Assembly: GCF_000143415.4 (NCBI RefSeq)
Contig: NW_003314280.1
Span: 1,051,938 to 1,115,937, forward strand
Source: Selaginella moellendorffii
Taxonomy: Eukaryota > Streptophyta > Lycopodiopsida > Selaginellales > Selaginellaceae
Direction of reading: 5' to 3'
Length of the DNA stretch: 64,000 nt
The number at the start of each line of letters is the position of its first letter. The stretch's first letter is position 1. The notes under the pieces were generated by a model. It saw nothing but the letters and a program-made list of their open reading frames with translations. It was not told where the DNA came from and made no database searches. The position numbers and the translations under genes were made by a program. Shown here piece after piece: positions 51,716 to 62,880 of the stretch.

Positions 51716-53706
51716 ATGAATTCATTTAAAGATTGTCATGATACCCAATTGGTAAAGATTTTTCTTTGTTTCAATTTTGATCCATTCTCGTGCTTTGTTC
51801 GCAGGGTAGAAACACCAGAAATTTTTTGCAGCAGCACATGACCTTCTTTCGAGTCCACTTAACTTGCTTTGTTATTGTGGCATTCATCGGGAGCTTGATC
51901 CTATGGGGTATCGGCAATGAGAGAGGTGGGCATTTTCCTTTTGTCGACTGCTTCTATGGCATCACGTCGGCATTATGCCTCTCGGGACTTACCACTGTTC
52001 CTGTAGAAGACATTCCACCCGGAGGACAAGTAGTCCTCATGATCATGATGTTGCTGGGCAGCCAAGTTGTGACTTCCACTGTGCCATTGCTCGTCAAGAA
52101 ACACCGCTACTGTCGAGTTGCCAGAATAGCCATCGATCCCAGTGACCATGAACCGGTCGGACCACCAACACCACCGATCGTAGAGGTTTTGGTTCCAGAA
52201 ACTTTCTCTCGCTCCGAGCCTCGGGTGGAGGAGCTGCAGCACGCTTCGTCAAAGTGGAGCATGGTAGCAAAGCGAGGCTCGCAGGTGCTCGAGAAACTCG
52301 GCAGCAAGATCAAGCGCAGAGCCGAGGACGAGGCCTGGATGGCCGAGATGGCTACCAAGCGGCAGGCCGAGCACTTGACAGAAGTTTTCCAGGAGCACCA
52401 GGCCACCATCGTGCTGATCCGGATCATCGTCATCTATGGAGTTTTGGTTCATCTCATGGGGTTCTTCATCGCCTGGCTGAGCATTCTCTGCGGACGGCCA
52501 TACCCCAGGAACTTGATCCGGCACAAAAAGAAGACCAACCTCGGATTCTTCTCGCTCTTTGCAGTGGTCTCGGCATTTTGCAACGTAGGATACATCGCTT
52601 CCAGCGAGAACTTGATGCCTTTCAACTCGTCGCTGGTCCTGCTGCTCGACATGATCCTGCTGATCATGCTCGGCAACGGAATTTACCCACCGTGTCTACG
52701 AGGAATCATCCGACTGCTCCATCACTTCTCCAAAGGCAATACAAAGCAAGCGTGTGAGTTCCTGCTCGACCATCCCCGCAAGTGCTACACGCATCTCTTT
52801 CCTCCCAACACGACGAGGTGGCTGCTCATCTCCTTTTTCGGATTGAACGGGTTTGAGATTTGCGTCATCTACATCCTCGACTGGAACTCCACAGCCTTCG
52901 ACGGCCTTGATACTGGTGAGAAGATCGTTAACGGCATCTTTCAGTGTGTCAACACTCGTAGCGGCGGCATGAACTCCGTCGCCATCACAGGTCTTTCGCC
53001 CACAACGCTCTTCATCTTTGCTGTCATGATGTAAGTTGGAAAACTCTTTCCCCTTGCTTCTAACTTGCTCGCTCTCTCCTTCCATCTGTAGGTACGTTTC
53101 GGCTTACCCCGTCTTCTTATCCCGGCAAGCCACAAGACAAAAGTCCGTCGACGACGAGGGCGCCATCTCTCACCTCTCAGCCCGCAAGCAGCGTGACATC
53201 CTCGACACCACCCTCGCGACACAATTCCGGAGGCTCCTCGCTCAGGACACGGCGTATCTCTTCCTCGCAACGTTCTTCATTTGCGTCTCAGTGAACCACG
53301 GCCTCAAACACGATCCACTCAACTACAACATCTTCAGTGTCGTCTTCGAGATCATCAGGTTCGTTGCTCAAACACCTTTCTGTGAGGTTTTCTCTTTTTC
53401 CCTTCTCCTTGATGATTTGTAGATTGATCACTCCAACAGCTTGACGTAGTTTCGTGGTTTTGCTGCAGTGCTTACGGTGGCGTGGGACTGTCGTATGGAT
53501 ATAGCTGCAGCTTGAGGACGGAGCCCGGTTACTGTGTGGACGAGCCCGTGAGCTTCTCAGGCAAGTGGGGAGTTACTCCCAAAATCATCATGATCGTAGT
53601 CATGCTCCTCGGCAGGCACCGAGGCCTCCCTGATAACATTGATTCCGCAATTTTACTCCCCGAGCAGAAATTCAGCAACATAATGAGAAGGCAGACCAGT
53701 GAATGA
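51716..53706 (+). CDS. HKT: HKT-type cation transporter
   Basis: Four exons join in frame to 588 residues: 51716-51751, 51805-53030, 53092-53358, 53469-53706. The first exon encodes only 12 residues (MNSFKDCHDTQL), and its donor restores the frame of exon 2. Four pore loops are recognisable: SALCLSGLTTV (residue ~73), SAFCNVGYIASSE, CVNTRSGGMNSV and SAYGGVGLSYGYS, with membrane helices between. The key filter position of the first loop is Gly, not the Ser of sodium-selective class I HKTs, so all four are Gly; by analogy this favours K+/Na+ transport. A long cytosolic loop separates the first two units. The C-terminus ends shortly after VVMLLGRHRG; the last few codons lie in sequence shared with 60,970, next to a PPR gene. 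Confidence 0.9.
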
Positions 53707-53985
53707 GATGGAAAAATCTACCTCTCCAAAGCTCTTCCACGTACAATCCCACCTTTGATGGCCTGGATAATCAAGCATACGTGTTCCGTGACGAGAGCCA
53801 TACACGCAGCAAGCAGCCACTCCACCGAGATTGGCATGACATGGAGGAGCTCTTGGGCCTGGCGGTTCCTGCAAGCACATCGGCCAAGTAGTAGCATTGA
53901 TCCCATAGTCAGTGATGGAGGATGCGAAGCACTGCATGGCTGATTGGATCTCTCCCCTGGCTACACTCAATGAGTGCAAGTGTGA
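53690..53985 (-). pseudogene. duplicated 3' end of the PPR gene at 61,025
   Basis: 53,690-53,960 matches 60,975-61,390 in the same orientation, beginning with the identical GCAGACCAGTGAATGAGATGG-type block. Minus-strand translation still shows ARGEIQSAMQCFASSITDYG, the counterpart of the PPR C-terminal region. Internal deletions and frame loss make it non-functional. It abuts the last HKT exon. Confidence 0.75.
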
Positions 53986-54166
53986 ATCTCACTACAAGCT
54001 TGGGCTCATTAACAGAAATTCAGCAGAAAATAATAAAAAGATACAATTTTTTAAATAAAGCTTTATTCAAAAAAATTAAATTTGTAATAATAATATTAAT
54101 TTTAGTATAAAAATCCTAAATAAAACTTATATTTTTTAAAATAATTGTCAATATAAATATTTAATT
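53986..54166. other. AT-rich spacer
   Basis: Very AT-rich, no coding or structural signal. The gypsy element was inserted at its right end; the same type of AT-rich DNA resumes at 59,196. Confidence 0.5.
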
Positions 54167-54340
54167 TGTGAGTGCATGGAATATGGAAAGGGAATACAGA
54201 AATGTGCATATCAATTAACCCAAAAACCCTAGCTTATATACAGGAGCGAGTGGTCCGGATTGAAACCAATCCGACGGCTACCAAAATCCACTACGCTAAT
54301 ATTAGTATACGGCATCGTAACCGTACACTTGGCCCTCACA
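54167..54340 (-). repeat. gypsy 3' LTR
   Basis: 174-bp copy pairing with 59,022-59,195. The adjacent minus-strand purine tract (GAGAGGAGGGGATGA, 54,341-54,355) marks it as the 3' LTR. Confidence 0.92.
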
Positions 54341-54355
54341 TCATCCCCTCCTCTC
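54341..54355 (-). other. gypsy polypurine tract
   Basis: GAGAGGAGGGGATGA on the minus strand touches the 3' LTR. Confidence 0.75.
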
Positions 54356-54372
54356 GGAATAATGGAAGGCCG

Positions 54373-57300
54373 TCAGGGTTCTCTTGTAGATGGGCCGGGA
54401 TCTGGAGGAACGTTAGGAGGAGGCATCGGTGGATCTGTAGACGGTATTAACTGCTCCTGATCCCTCTGTATGAAGCGTTTTAACTGCTGCACATGCACAA
54501 TCTCCGGAGGATCGGCCTGTTGAACGTCATGCCGAACCTCATAAACTTGTGGTCCAACTTGCCGCAACACCCGATACGGTCCTTTCCACTGCGCAAGGAG
54601 CCCCTTAGATAAACCACGTACCGTAAGATGGGGAAAACGGACTAACACCAAATCATCCACTTTGTACTCCGCTGGTGGACGATGATGGGAATTGTAGCGC
54701 CGTTGTTGTCCCACTTGTACGCGGCCCAAGTGTTCAGCAGACTCTGCTCGGACAAGTGGAAGAATGCTTGTCAAATATTGATCCCATGACCTAGCATCAG
54801 GAGCTCGTGGCAATCGCGAAGGTAAACCTAGTTCTGTTGGTAATATTGGATCATGACCATATAGAAGTTTATATGGTGAAGCACCAACAGAACTTTGCAC
54901 CCCTGTGACATAAGCATACCGAAGAGACGGCAAATAACCATCCCAATCCGAATGTTGAAAGTTCACATACTTCGCAATCATCCCTTTGAATGTCCGAACG
55001 AGCCGTTCCACCAGACCGTCTGATTGTGGATGATAAGCACTCGTAAAAGTGTGGCGTATCCCCAACCAAGATATCAAAACATGAAATACCTCAGCCATAA
55101 ATGCAGGACCATTATCCGAAAGAATCCGTTCTGGACAAGAATGCTGGAACACCACTCGATTGAGGAGGAAGTATCCAACAGCAGTTGCAGAGGCACTAGC
55201 AAGAGCACCAACTTCCACCCAACGAGTCAAGTAGTCAGAAGCAATAATAACATACTCATTGCCAGCAGTCGATCACGGAAAAGGTCCCATAAGATCAAAC
55301 GCCACCAACTCAAACGGACGAGAAACTGCAATTGACTCCAACCGTCCTTCCGCAGCACAAGGGGGAGTATTACGAGCTTGGCACCAAACGCAGCTACGCA
55401 CATACCGGATAATATCACGTCGCATCTCTGGCCAATAGAAAGATCTGCGCAGCTTCTCGGTGACACGACGGTGTCCCATATGCCCACCTAGAATAGGAGA
55501 ATCATGGTAGGCATGGAGAAACCGCAGAATAAACACCGAAGGCACCACCAGCCGTAAATGAGCATCAGGATCCGTCCCCACAAAATAAAGAAGGCCATCT
55601 TCAAGGCGATATTGAGAATGTAAATGCAGAAAAGGCAAGTCATCAGCAAGTGATGCAGGATTCTCAAACCCATCTCGAAGCCTTCGAATCCACGGCTCAA
55701 TCTTTTGAGCCTCGCGAACCTCATCCAGAGAAGGTAGATCTTGCTCTACGCCCTGTGGACACTGAACGTCAAGGACAGCAACCGCCGACGGCACAGAATC
55801 CTCATCTAGAAAATCCACAGATGCTAGAACAACAGGTTCGTCAGAAACATGAGAAGTGAGTGGAAAAGGAAGAGGAGCTCGAGAAAGGGCATCAGCATCA
55901 GCCATAGAACTCCCTGGGCGATGAACAACATCGAAATCATATATCTGAAGCTTTAAAGCCCATCGAGCCGTACGACCAACCAGGTTCTTCCGCTTCAATA
56001 ATGAAGTAACAGCAGCATGGTCACCTTCAAGTAACGTCCGAGAACCATGTAGATAGGCATGAAGTTTCTCGAAACCCCAGACTACTGCTAAACACTCCTT
56101 CTCCGTTGTGGAGTAGTTCATCTCCGCTGGTTGTAATGTACGGCTTATGTATGCAATGGGATGGCGCTGACTAGGCACACTCGAGCTCTCTTGCATCAAC
56201 ACACCTCCAAGACCAATGTCAGAAGCATCCACGCGCAAAATAAAAGGTCGAGTGTAGTCAGGATATGCCAAAACCGGAGGAGTCGTCAATAGCTCTTTGA
56301 GATTCACGAACGCCCGCTCACAATCGGGAGACCAGATGAAAGATGACGTTGATGACTTCAGCAACGCTCGCAATGGTAAAGTGCGATCGGAAAGATGATC
56401 CACAAAACGACCGAGATACTGCACCTTACCCAAAAAGCGCTGCACATCATTCACACACTTCGGAGTAGGGAACTTTAGAACAGCCACAAGTTTGTCAGGA
56501 TCAACTTGCAAACCCTCACGAGAAATACGGTACCCAAGATAAGTTGTGTCCTTGGACCCAAACACGCACTTCAACCGCTTCAGCTTTAAACCAACATCGC
56601 GTAGCCGATCCAACACTTTACAAACATCACAAACATGCTCCTCCCACGTCCCCTCCGAGTGGATCAAGACATCATCAATGAAGTCAGCCGTCACCTCCGG
56701 CATATCGCAAAGAACCTCGTCCATCATCCGCTGAAAAGTTGCTGGAGCATTGTTCAAACCAAACGGCATCACCAAAAACTCGTACAAACCAAATGGTGTA
56801 CGAAAAGCAGTCTTAGGAATATCGTCTTCAGCCATCGGTACTTGCCAATACCCAGAAGCAAGATCTAACTTGGTGAACCAACGACTTCGCCCCAGACGAT
56901 CCAAGAGATCAGCAGTGTGAGGAAGAGGGTACACGTCCGGGATCGTCACTTCATTTAACGGATGATAGTCGATGTAAAAACGAATACTCCCATCAGGCTT
57001 CGTCACAAGATGAGGTTCACATGCCCAAGGACTCTGCGACTTCCGAATAACACCCTTCTCCAACATCTCCTTGACGTTTGCACGTAAAATCTTGATCTCC
57101 TTGGGTGACCGACGACGAACAGGAACCTTGATTGGACGAGCATCCCCAGTTGGAATGGGATGACATATGGCAATCTTGGCCCCAGACGATAGGTCAAATT
57201 CAAAGAGATCAGAATACTCCTTCATGAGCTAGTCAACAGCTGCAACACAAAGATCATCGGAGGGATCAGAAAAGGGAAGAGCAGAACAAGATGGAAACAC

Positions 57301-57972
57301 AAGAGGAAATAATGGGGGAACAAAAGTAATGGAAACAGAGGTAGAAGTAGAGGGACGAAGAGGTACGGAAGTGAGAGGAATGGATGAAACATAAGGAAGT
57401 ATGAGACAAGGGGGAAAAGCCTCAAAGTCACATTTGGCATGATTGTGCTGCAACCAATCCATACCAAGAATGAGGTCAAAAGCTTGACTCGGCACCACCC
57501 GCAATGACTGCAACTCAAGCTCGAGATCGCCCACACGCACAACCAGGTCCACCTCATCTCATGCACATGCATGTGTACGGCCGTTGCCATAAAGAATGAA
57601 AACTGGATCCGCCGCACGACGCAAGTGTAGACGACAACGTGTGGCAACAGGTCGAGCAGTAGAAGATAAACTCGAACCTGTATCAACCAACACGGAGAGA
57701 AGAATAGGAGACCTCTTGTTATAAAAACGAGCTTGGAAAGTAAACACTGGATGAACCGGTGCTGAGTGAACCCCTTGATGATACTCCCGAAAGAAAGATG
57801 GAGGGGTCACTAACTTATTCGCGCAAGGTCCCTCCATTACTTGCGCGACTCCTCGTTTCCCGAATGCACCTCGGTATCCAAACCTTCCACCGCAGCAGCA
57901 CCAACGGGATGTTGCTGACGCCAAGGTCTCCACCCAGGAAATGGAGGTCGCCAATCCGGAAAGCGCTAACAA
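54373..57972 (-). pseudogene. pol: gypsy pol polyprotein with three stops
   Basis: One reading frame runs through the whole stretch, broken only by stop codons at 57,556-57,558 (TGA), 57,226-57,228 (TAG) and 55,270-55,272 (TGA). Protease carries the active-site DTG in LLSVLVDTGSS and later LILGMDWLQ. Reverse transcriptase has FTKLDLASGYWQVPM and the catalytic FIDD (a Phe variant of YxDD). RNase H has RVDASDIGLGG and TEKECLAVVWG. Integrase has the zinc H/C residues (GGHMGHRRV, CVWCQA) and the DDE residues in FDLMGPFP, LSDNGPAF and QSDGLVER. It overlaps the end of gag in another frame, as expected if made by frameshifting. Without readthrough no active polyprotein can form. Confidence 0.9.
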
Positions 57973-58769
57973 CGCCGATAAGTATGACCAACTTCATCAC
58001 ACGCCCAGCAACGAATGTCACGGCCATGACCACGTCCTCGCCCTTGTCCTTGGACTCGAGTAGCAGCAGCATCAACCTCCATGGGAACAGGCCCATCACT
58101 CATAGGAAGTGGAGCTGAAGGACGTGTAGCAAGAAGTGGAAGAGGCGACGTCTTATAACGTTGTGCCAAGCGAAGGGCATCGTCAAGAGTGGCAGGAGCA
58201 AGTGCATGCACAAGTCCGACAAGATCTTGACGAAGTGCTGGCCACAGCATTCCTAGCTTGATCCGCTCCGACATATTTGGCTCCGCACGAAGCAAAAGAC
58301 TTCGGAAACGAACGCCAAATTGCATCACCGACTCAGATGGCCATTGGCGAAGACGATGCAATTGTTGGAAGGCATCATTACAATCGTCGGCGTGTCCGAA
58401 GGCGCATTTGAAGACGTCCGGAAGAACACTCCAATCGCCACGAGTAGCTGCGCTCAATCCTTTATACCACTGCAATGCCGTCCCTTGAAAACATGTGGGG
58501 AACTCACGCAAACGTCGAGCATCATCCCAAGAATGATATGTGGCAATCACCGTGAAGTGATCGAACCAATGGTACACATCATCCCCAGGATTCCCACGAA
58601 AGAACTCCGGCTGAACGCGAGGATTGGCACCAAAAGCAGGAGGAGTTGTACCATGTGCCGTGAACGCCGCCATCAACTGAGTTTGGTTGTTCAATTGCAA
58701 GCGCATAGCATCAAGCAATTGAACCAACTGCTGCTCTAGAGTCAAAGGAGGAGATTGCGGATCGGCCAT
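57966..58769 (-). CDS. gag: gypsy Gag protein
   Basis: 267 residues from ATG (MADPQSPPLTLEQQLVQLLD). The central retrotransposon gag domain includes FRGNPGDDVYHWFDHF and LREFPTCFQGTALQWYKGLS. An Arg/Gly-rich linker follows, then one CCHC zinc knuckle (CWACDEVGHTYRRC) at the very end, directly followed by the stop. Gag forms the cytoplasmic particle that packages the element's RNA. The frame is intact, unlike pol. Confidence 0.88.
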   Translation of the reverse strand: MADPQSPPLTLEQQLVQLLDAMRLQLNNQTQLMAAFTAHGTTPPAFGANPRVQPEFFRGNPGDDVYHWFDHFTVIATYHSWDDARRLREFPTCFQGTALQWYKGLSAATRGDWSVLPDVFKCAFGHADDCNDAFQQLHRLRQWPSESVMQFGVRFRSLLLRAEPNMSERIKLGMLWPALRQDLVGLVHALAPATLDDALRLAQRYKTSPLPLLATRPSAPLPMSDGPVPMEVDAAATRVQGQGRGRGHGRDIRCWACDEVGHTYRRC

Positions 58770-59004
58770 GAAAATGAATGAGAAAAAAAGAGCAAAAGAA
58801 GAGAAATGACAAAAAGCTGGAAAGAAATGGTAGATCTAAACAATGCAAAAAGCTAGATCTAAACCAAAATCCTGAAAGGAAAGAACGAAAGAAAGGAAAT
58901 GGAAAAAGTTAGATCTAAACCGAAATCCCAAATCCAAGCACTCCCCAAGGACAATCAAAACCAAAATCCCAAATCCAAGCACTCCCCAAGGACAATCAAA
59001 GGTG

Positions 59005-59020
59005 CCCCTCACCTCCACCA
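59005..59020 (-). other. gypsy primer binding site
   Basis: One or two bases inside the 5' LTR the minus strand reads TGGTGGAGGTGAGGGG, matching the complement of a tRNA ending CCACCTCCACCA-like. It is not the initiator-Met site used by the elements at 488 and 3,826; I cannot name the tRNA with certainty. Confidence 0.6.
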
Positions 59021-59021
59021 A

Positions 59022-59195
59022 TGTGAGTGCATGGAATATGGAAAGGGAATACAAAAATGTGCATATCAATTAACCCAAAAACCCTAGCTTATATACAGGA
59101 GCGAGTGGTCTGGATTGAAACCAATCCGACGGCTACCAAAATCCACAGCGCTAATATTAGTATACGGCATCGTAGCCGTACATTTGGCCCTCACA
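59022..59195 (-). repeat. gypsy 5' LTR
   Basis: 174-bp copy next to the primer site and gag. Six differences from the other LTR by eye. Confidence 0.92.
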
Positions 59196-60460
59196 AATTG
59201 AATTTTCACAATGAAATTTATAATTCTAATATTTACAAATGGCTAATTGTAAGTAATTACAAAAGTGTAAAGGAATATGCTAGAAAATGTTTAGAAAATT
59301 TTAAATATGTTTATAATTTTTTAGCCTAAATATAAATTTCGTTGTTAAACATATTCATACTTATTAAATCTTTATCTTCCATATTTTGTGATTTTGAATT
59401 TTTAAAAATTTTCTCTAATTCTAACTTTAAGTTTTAGATTAATATTAAAATAAAATGAAATATATTACGATATGAAGATTTAACTGAGTTATGCACTAAA
59501 TATAAATAAAAAATCTATCAATATGTTAGGTATAAAGATTAAATTGAGCTTTTAAGATAGAATAATGATTTATATTTAATAAATTTAATTATTTATATGC
59601 ACTTTAAACATTAGATAATTAAAACCAATAAAGTTATTATCACCTATAAAAATGTTATATTATACCAATAAAAAATATTTCATATTTATCTATTTTTGTT
59701 AAATTTAATAAATTCACTTGAAAACTGTTGAAGTTTATTTTTTTTAAAAAGATTTTGATTCATATTTAACTTACTATTTTAAATAAAAAATAACTTATTT
59801 AATTTTTAACTAATTAATTTTCTTAAAAGTTATACCCCAAAGAATTCCAAACCTATAAATTATTTTCTTTCTGTATAATAAATAAATATATTATATATAA
59901 CTCAGTTGAGTCAAAAGATATATTATGTTTAGACTAAAGTGTGTTATGCTCAGTAAACGATTAAAAAGACTATCATATAGAGTTCTTGAATTACAGAGTT
60001 GATTACACTAAAATTAATTACTAATAGATAGGGTAAAACATAAAACTAAAGTTTTAAATTAATTTATATTTATGTAATAAGTATATGGTATTACTATATT
60101 ACATATATAAAAAATATATTAAATTATACCTTACAATAAAAAATCACCTTTAAATTAAAAACATTACTTACCTAGGTCAACAATATTTTTTAATAATCAT
60201 TTGCCCACACAAAATAAATGTTCAAATTTAATTTAATTTATACCTGTAATTAAATAAAAAATCTTACATTTTACTTTCATCTATTTTTATTAGAAAAAGA
60301 AATCTTAAAACTAAAGTTTTTAATTAAAAAAATTTGTCACCAAATCTTCAAAATTTGTTTATAAATTGAAGGAAAGTGGCCCAAGAAAAAGTTCAGTATG
60401 TGGAAATAAAAACCTAACCATAAATCATTAAAAAATAAACATCTTTATAAAGTCAATAAT
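59196..60460. other. AT-rich gene-free stretch
   Basis: Extremely AT-rich, without open frames longer than a few dozen codons and without repeats I can define. It probably is old decayed DNA. Confidence 0.6.
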
Positions 60461-60522
60461 GACTTAAAAGCTGACATGATTAAGGTCCTCAAATGTTAAC
60501 TCCAAAGATCACTTTCCAAGAA

Positions 60523-60947
60523 TTACATTTCCTTGATATCCACTTCTTCAAAGGCCCTTCCTTTGAATAAACCAGCTACCTTGACTTGTCCACCAGAACC
60601 CCTTTGACGCTTACCAATAAGAAAGACTATCAAAATTATTCAGAAAGAAAACAAAAGAGAGAAAAAATGAACCTCCTAAACTCCTCTTTCCAAACGAAAA
60701 GGGAATGGTTCAAGCCCGCCTCTAATCCTTTCAGAAATGCTTGGGGCTAGCTCCAATCCGAAATCACCTCCATCGCCGTCTTCTTTGTGGGAAGAAGTCG
60801 AGACCACCGAGGAGATGGCGCTGGAATCACTGTCGCGGATCAGAGAGCGGCAGCATTCTGGATCCAGCGAACGGAAGAAAAGAGTGGAGACGGCCACAAC
60901 ATCCAGACTCACTTGATCATTTAGAAACCAGGCAAGAAGCCCGCCAT
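60523..60947 (-). CDS. small uncharacterised three-exon protein (93 aa)
   Basis: Exons 60929-60947, 60682-60857 and 60523-60609 join in frame: MAGFLPECCRSLIRDSDSSA at the start, a Ser/Asp/Gly-rich middle, and VAGLFKGRAFEEVDIKEM at the end. Introns are 71-72 bp with GT-AG ends; the second acceptor (GGTAAG) is preceded by a good T-rich tract. No membrane segment or known domain. It lies 77 bp downstream of the PPR stop on the same strand. Evidence is the clean three-way frame match only, so the model could be wrong. Confidence 0.45.
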
Positions 60948-61024
60948 GAAGGAGAAGCGTGTCCAGAGCCGAGCAGACCAGTGAATGAGATGGAAAAATC
61001 TATCTTTCCAGAAAGCTCTTCCAC

Positions 61025-62809
61025 TCACAATCCCACCCTTGGTGGCCTGGACGATCGACAATACGCGTTCGCGACGAGAGCCAATGCTGCTCCATGGTCC
61101 GCGGGGAAAAATCTTTGTGCTTGCAAGTCCGTGATCTCGCGCCGGTTCTTACACGCAGCGAGCAAGCACAGCCACTCCACCGAGCTTGGAACGAATGGCA
61201 TGGCATGGAGGAGATCTTGGGCCTGTCGCAAATGCCCGGCTCGTGCGAGCACATCGGCCAGGCAGCAGTAATGCTGCTTTGTAGCCTCAATCCCATAGTC
61301 GGCGATGGAGGACGCGAAGAACCGCATGGCCGATTGGAGCTCTCCCAAGCGGCTACACGCGATGAGCGCGAGCGTGAAGCACACTTGATCAGGGTGGTCC
61401 ACAAGCTTGAGCTCGCCAAACGTGTCGACGATCTCGATGGACTGGCAAGAGTTTTGGGTGTGAGCAGCGAGCAGGGAGCTCCAAGACACGACATTTCTCT
61501 CGGGCATGGTGGCGAACACTCGCTTGGCAGCGGCGATATGCCCGATCCGGGCATACGCCCCCAGCAACGTGTTCCAAGAGACAAGATCTTTCTCGGGCAT
61601 CTCCACGAATATTGCTAGAGCCTCGCCGAGTTTTCCTCCAGAATCGACATTGCCATATGCGCCCAGCATTGCATTCCACGCAACAAGGTCTCTCTCCGGC
61701 ATCACATCGAACAGGAGCTTGGATTGCTCTAGGTCGCGGCAATTCTCGGCGTGGGCGACTAGTATCGCTGTCCAGGCGATGAGATCCCGCTGCGGCATTG
61801 AGTCAAACACCGCCCTCGCGCTGGAGATATCGCCACTTCGAGCATACGCCGCCACCATCGAACTCCAGCAGATCAAATCCCTCTCGGGCATAGAATCAAA
61901 CACAAGCTTTGCTTCTTCCACCTCTCCCCTTTCCGCATGAGCAACTAGAAGAGAGTTCCAAGCAATAACGCTCAACACCGGCAAAGAATCAAACAGCTTT
62001 CGAGCGTCGTCAAGATGCCCCAAACGAGCATATGCTGTCAGCATTGTGGTTACTGATACAAGGTTGATCTCTGGCATCTTTTTGAAAAGAAGTTCAGCCT
62101 CCACGAGCTTCGAATCTTGCAGAAAAGCATCTAACATCAGCGTCCAAGTTACAATGTTCCTTTCGGGCATCTTGGCAAACACTTGTGTAGCCTCGTACAT
62201 ATGCCCAGATTGGGCATATGCTGAAAGCATGGCATTCCACGCCACAAGATCCCTCTCTGGCATCATATGAAAAACCAGTTTTGCGGATTCCGGCCTATGC
62301 GATAGGCAATCCAGCATCGCCGTCCAGGACACAACGTTGCGTTCCGGCATGGCATAAAAAATCCCTCTTGTTTCTTGTAAATCTCTAGTTTGGGCAAATG
62401 CTGCCAGGATGGCGTTCCAGGAAACAAGATCCCACTGCGGCATCTGATCAAACAGGGCCTTGGCTTCTTCCGTTCGCCCCTTGCTGCCATACGCAACGAT
62501 CAGCGCTGTCCAGAGGATGATGTTCTTCTGGCCTGGCATTTGATCCAGGAGCTCTCTCGCGTCTTCCACCTCGCCGTTGCCCGTGCACGCCAGGAACATA
62601 GATGTCCAGGAGAAATCGTTTTTGCGGTCGCGCATCTCGTCGAAGATCTCCCTCGCGTGCTTCACGCTGCCGCAATTGCCATACATCTCGATGAGCCGGT
62701 TCGAGAGGAAGACATCGCCGGCGTGCACTCTCATGGAGGAATGGATCTTGATCGCCTGGGACAGGGCAGTGGTGCCCCGCATTTGCGCAAGACAGCGCTC
62801 TCGTTCCAT
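61025..62809 (-). CDS. PPR protein (short-repeat type, no DYW)
   Basis: Intronless, 594 residues from ATG 62,809; an upstream TTG at 62,863 extends the frame but is not a normal start. About fourteen nearly back-to-back repeats of ~31 residues carry the DLVSWNAILAAFAQ, NVVSWTAMLDCLS, DLVAWNAMLSAYAQSG cores. This is the S-rich pattern common in lycophyte PPRs, different from the long-linker PPRs at 28,808 and 43,006. The post-repeat region (HYCCLADVLARAGHLRQAQD) is present, DYW is absent. AAACCCTAAG lies about 30 bp before the ATG. Part of its 3' end is duplicated at 53,690. Presumed organellar RNA-binding factor. Confidence 0.88.
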   Translation of the reverse strand: MERERCLAQMRGTTALSQAIKIHSSMRVHAGDVFLSNRLIEMYGNCGSVKHAREIFDEMRDRKNDFSWTSMFLACTGNGEVEDARELLDQMPGQKNIILWTALIVAYGSKGRTEEAKALFDQMPQWDLVSWNAILAAFAQTRDLQETRGIFYAMPERNVVSWTAMLDCLSHRPESAKLVFHMMPERDLVAWNAMLSAYAQSGHMYEATQVFAKMPERNIVTWTLMLDAFLQDSKLVEAELLFKKMPEINLVSVTTMLTAYARLGHLDDARKLFDSLPVLSVIAWNSLLVAHAERGEVEEAKLVFDSMPERDLICWSSMVAAYARSGDISSARAVFDSMPQRDLIAWTAILVAHAENCRDLEQSKLLFDVMPERDLVAWNAMLGAYGNVDSGGKLGEALAIFVEMPEKDLVSWNTLLGAYARIGHIAAAKRVFATMPERNVVSWSSLLAAHTQNSCQSIEIVDTFGELKLVDHPDQVCFTLALIACSRLGELQSAMRFFASSIADYGIEATKQHYCCLADVLARAGHLRQAQDLLHAMPFVPSSVEWLCLLAACKNRREITDLQAQRFFPADHGAALALVANAYCRSSRPPRVGL

Positions 62810-62880
62810 CCATTCTTCTTTCTTTCTTGCCAAGGAAGAGCTATTCCTCTTAGGGTTTGTCAAGTCCTTCGTTCTTTAAG

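Larger units (their letters stand above)
54167..59195 (-). mobile_element. Ty3/gypsy LTR retrotransposon
   Basis: Two 174-bp LTRs (54,167-54,340 and 59,022-59,195) begin TGTGAG and end CTCACA. AATT flanks both sides as a 4-bp target duplication. On the minus strand the order is LTR, primer site, gag, protease, reverse transcriptase, RNase H, integrase, purine tract, LTR, which is Ty3/gypsy order. By eye the LTRs differ at six positions. The integrase ends in a GPY/F-type module (WKGPYRVL) without a chromodomain. Pol has three stop codons, so the copy is recently inactivated. Confidence 0.93.
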
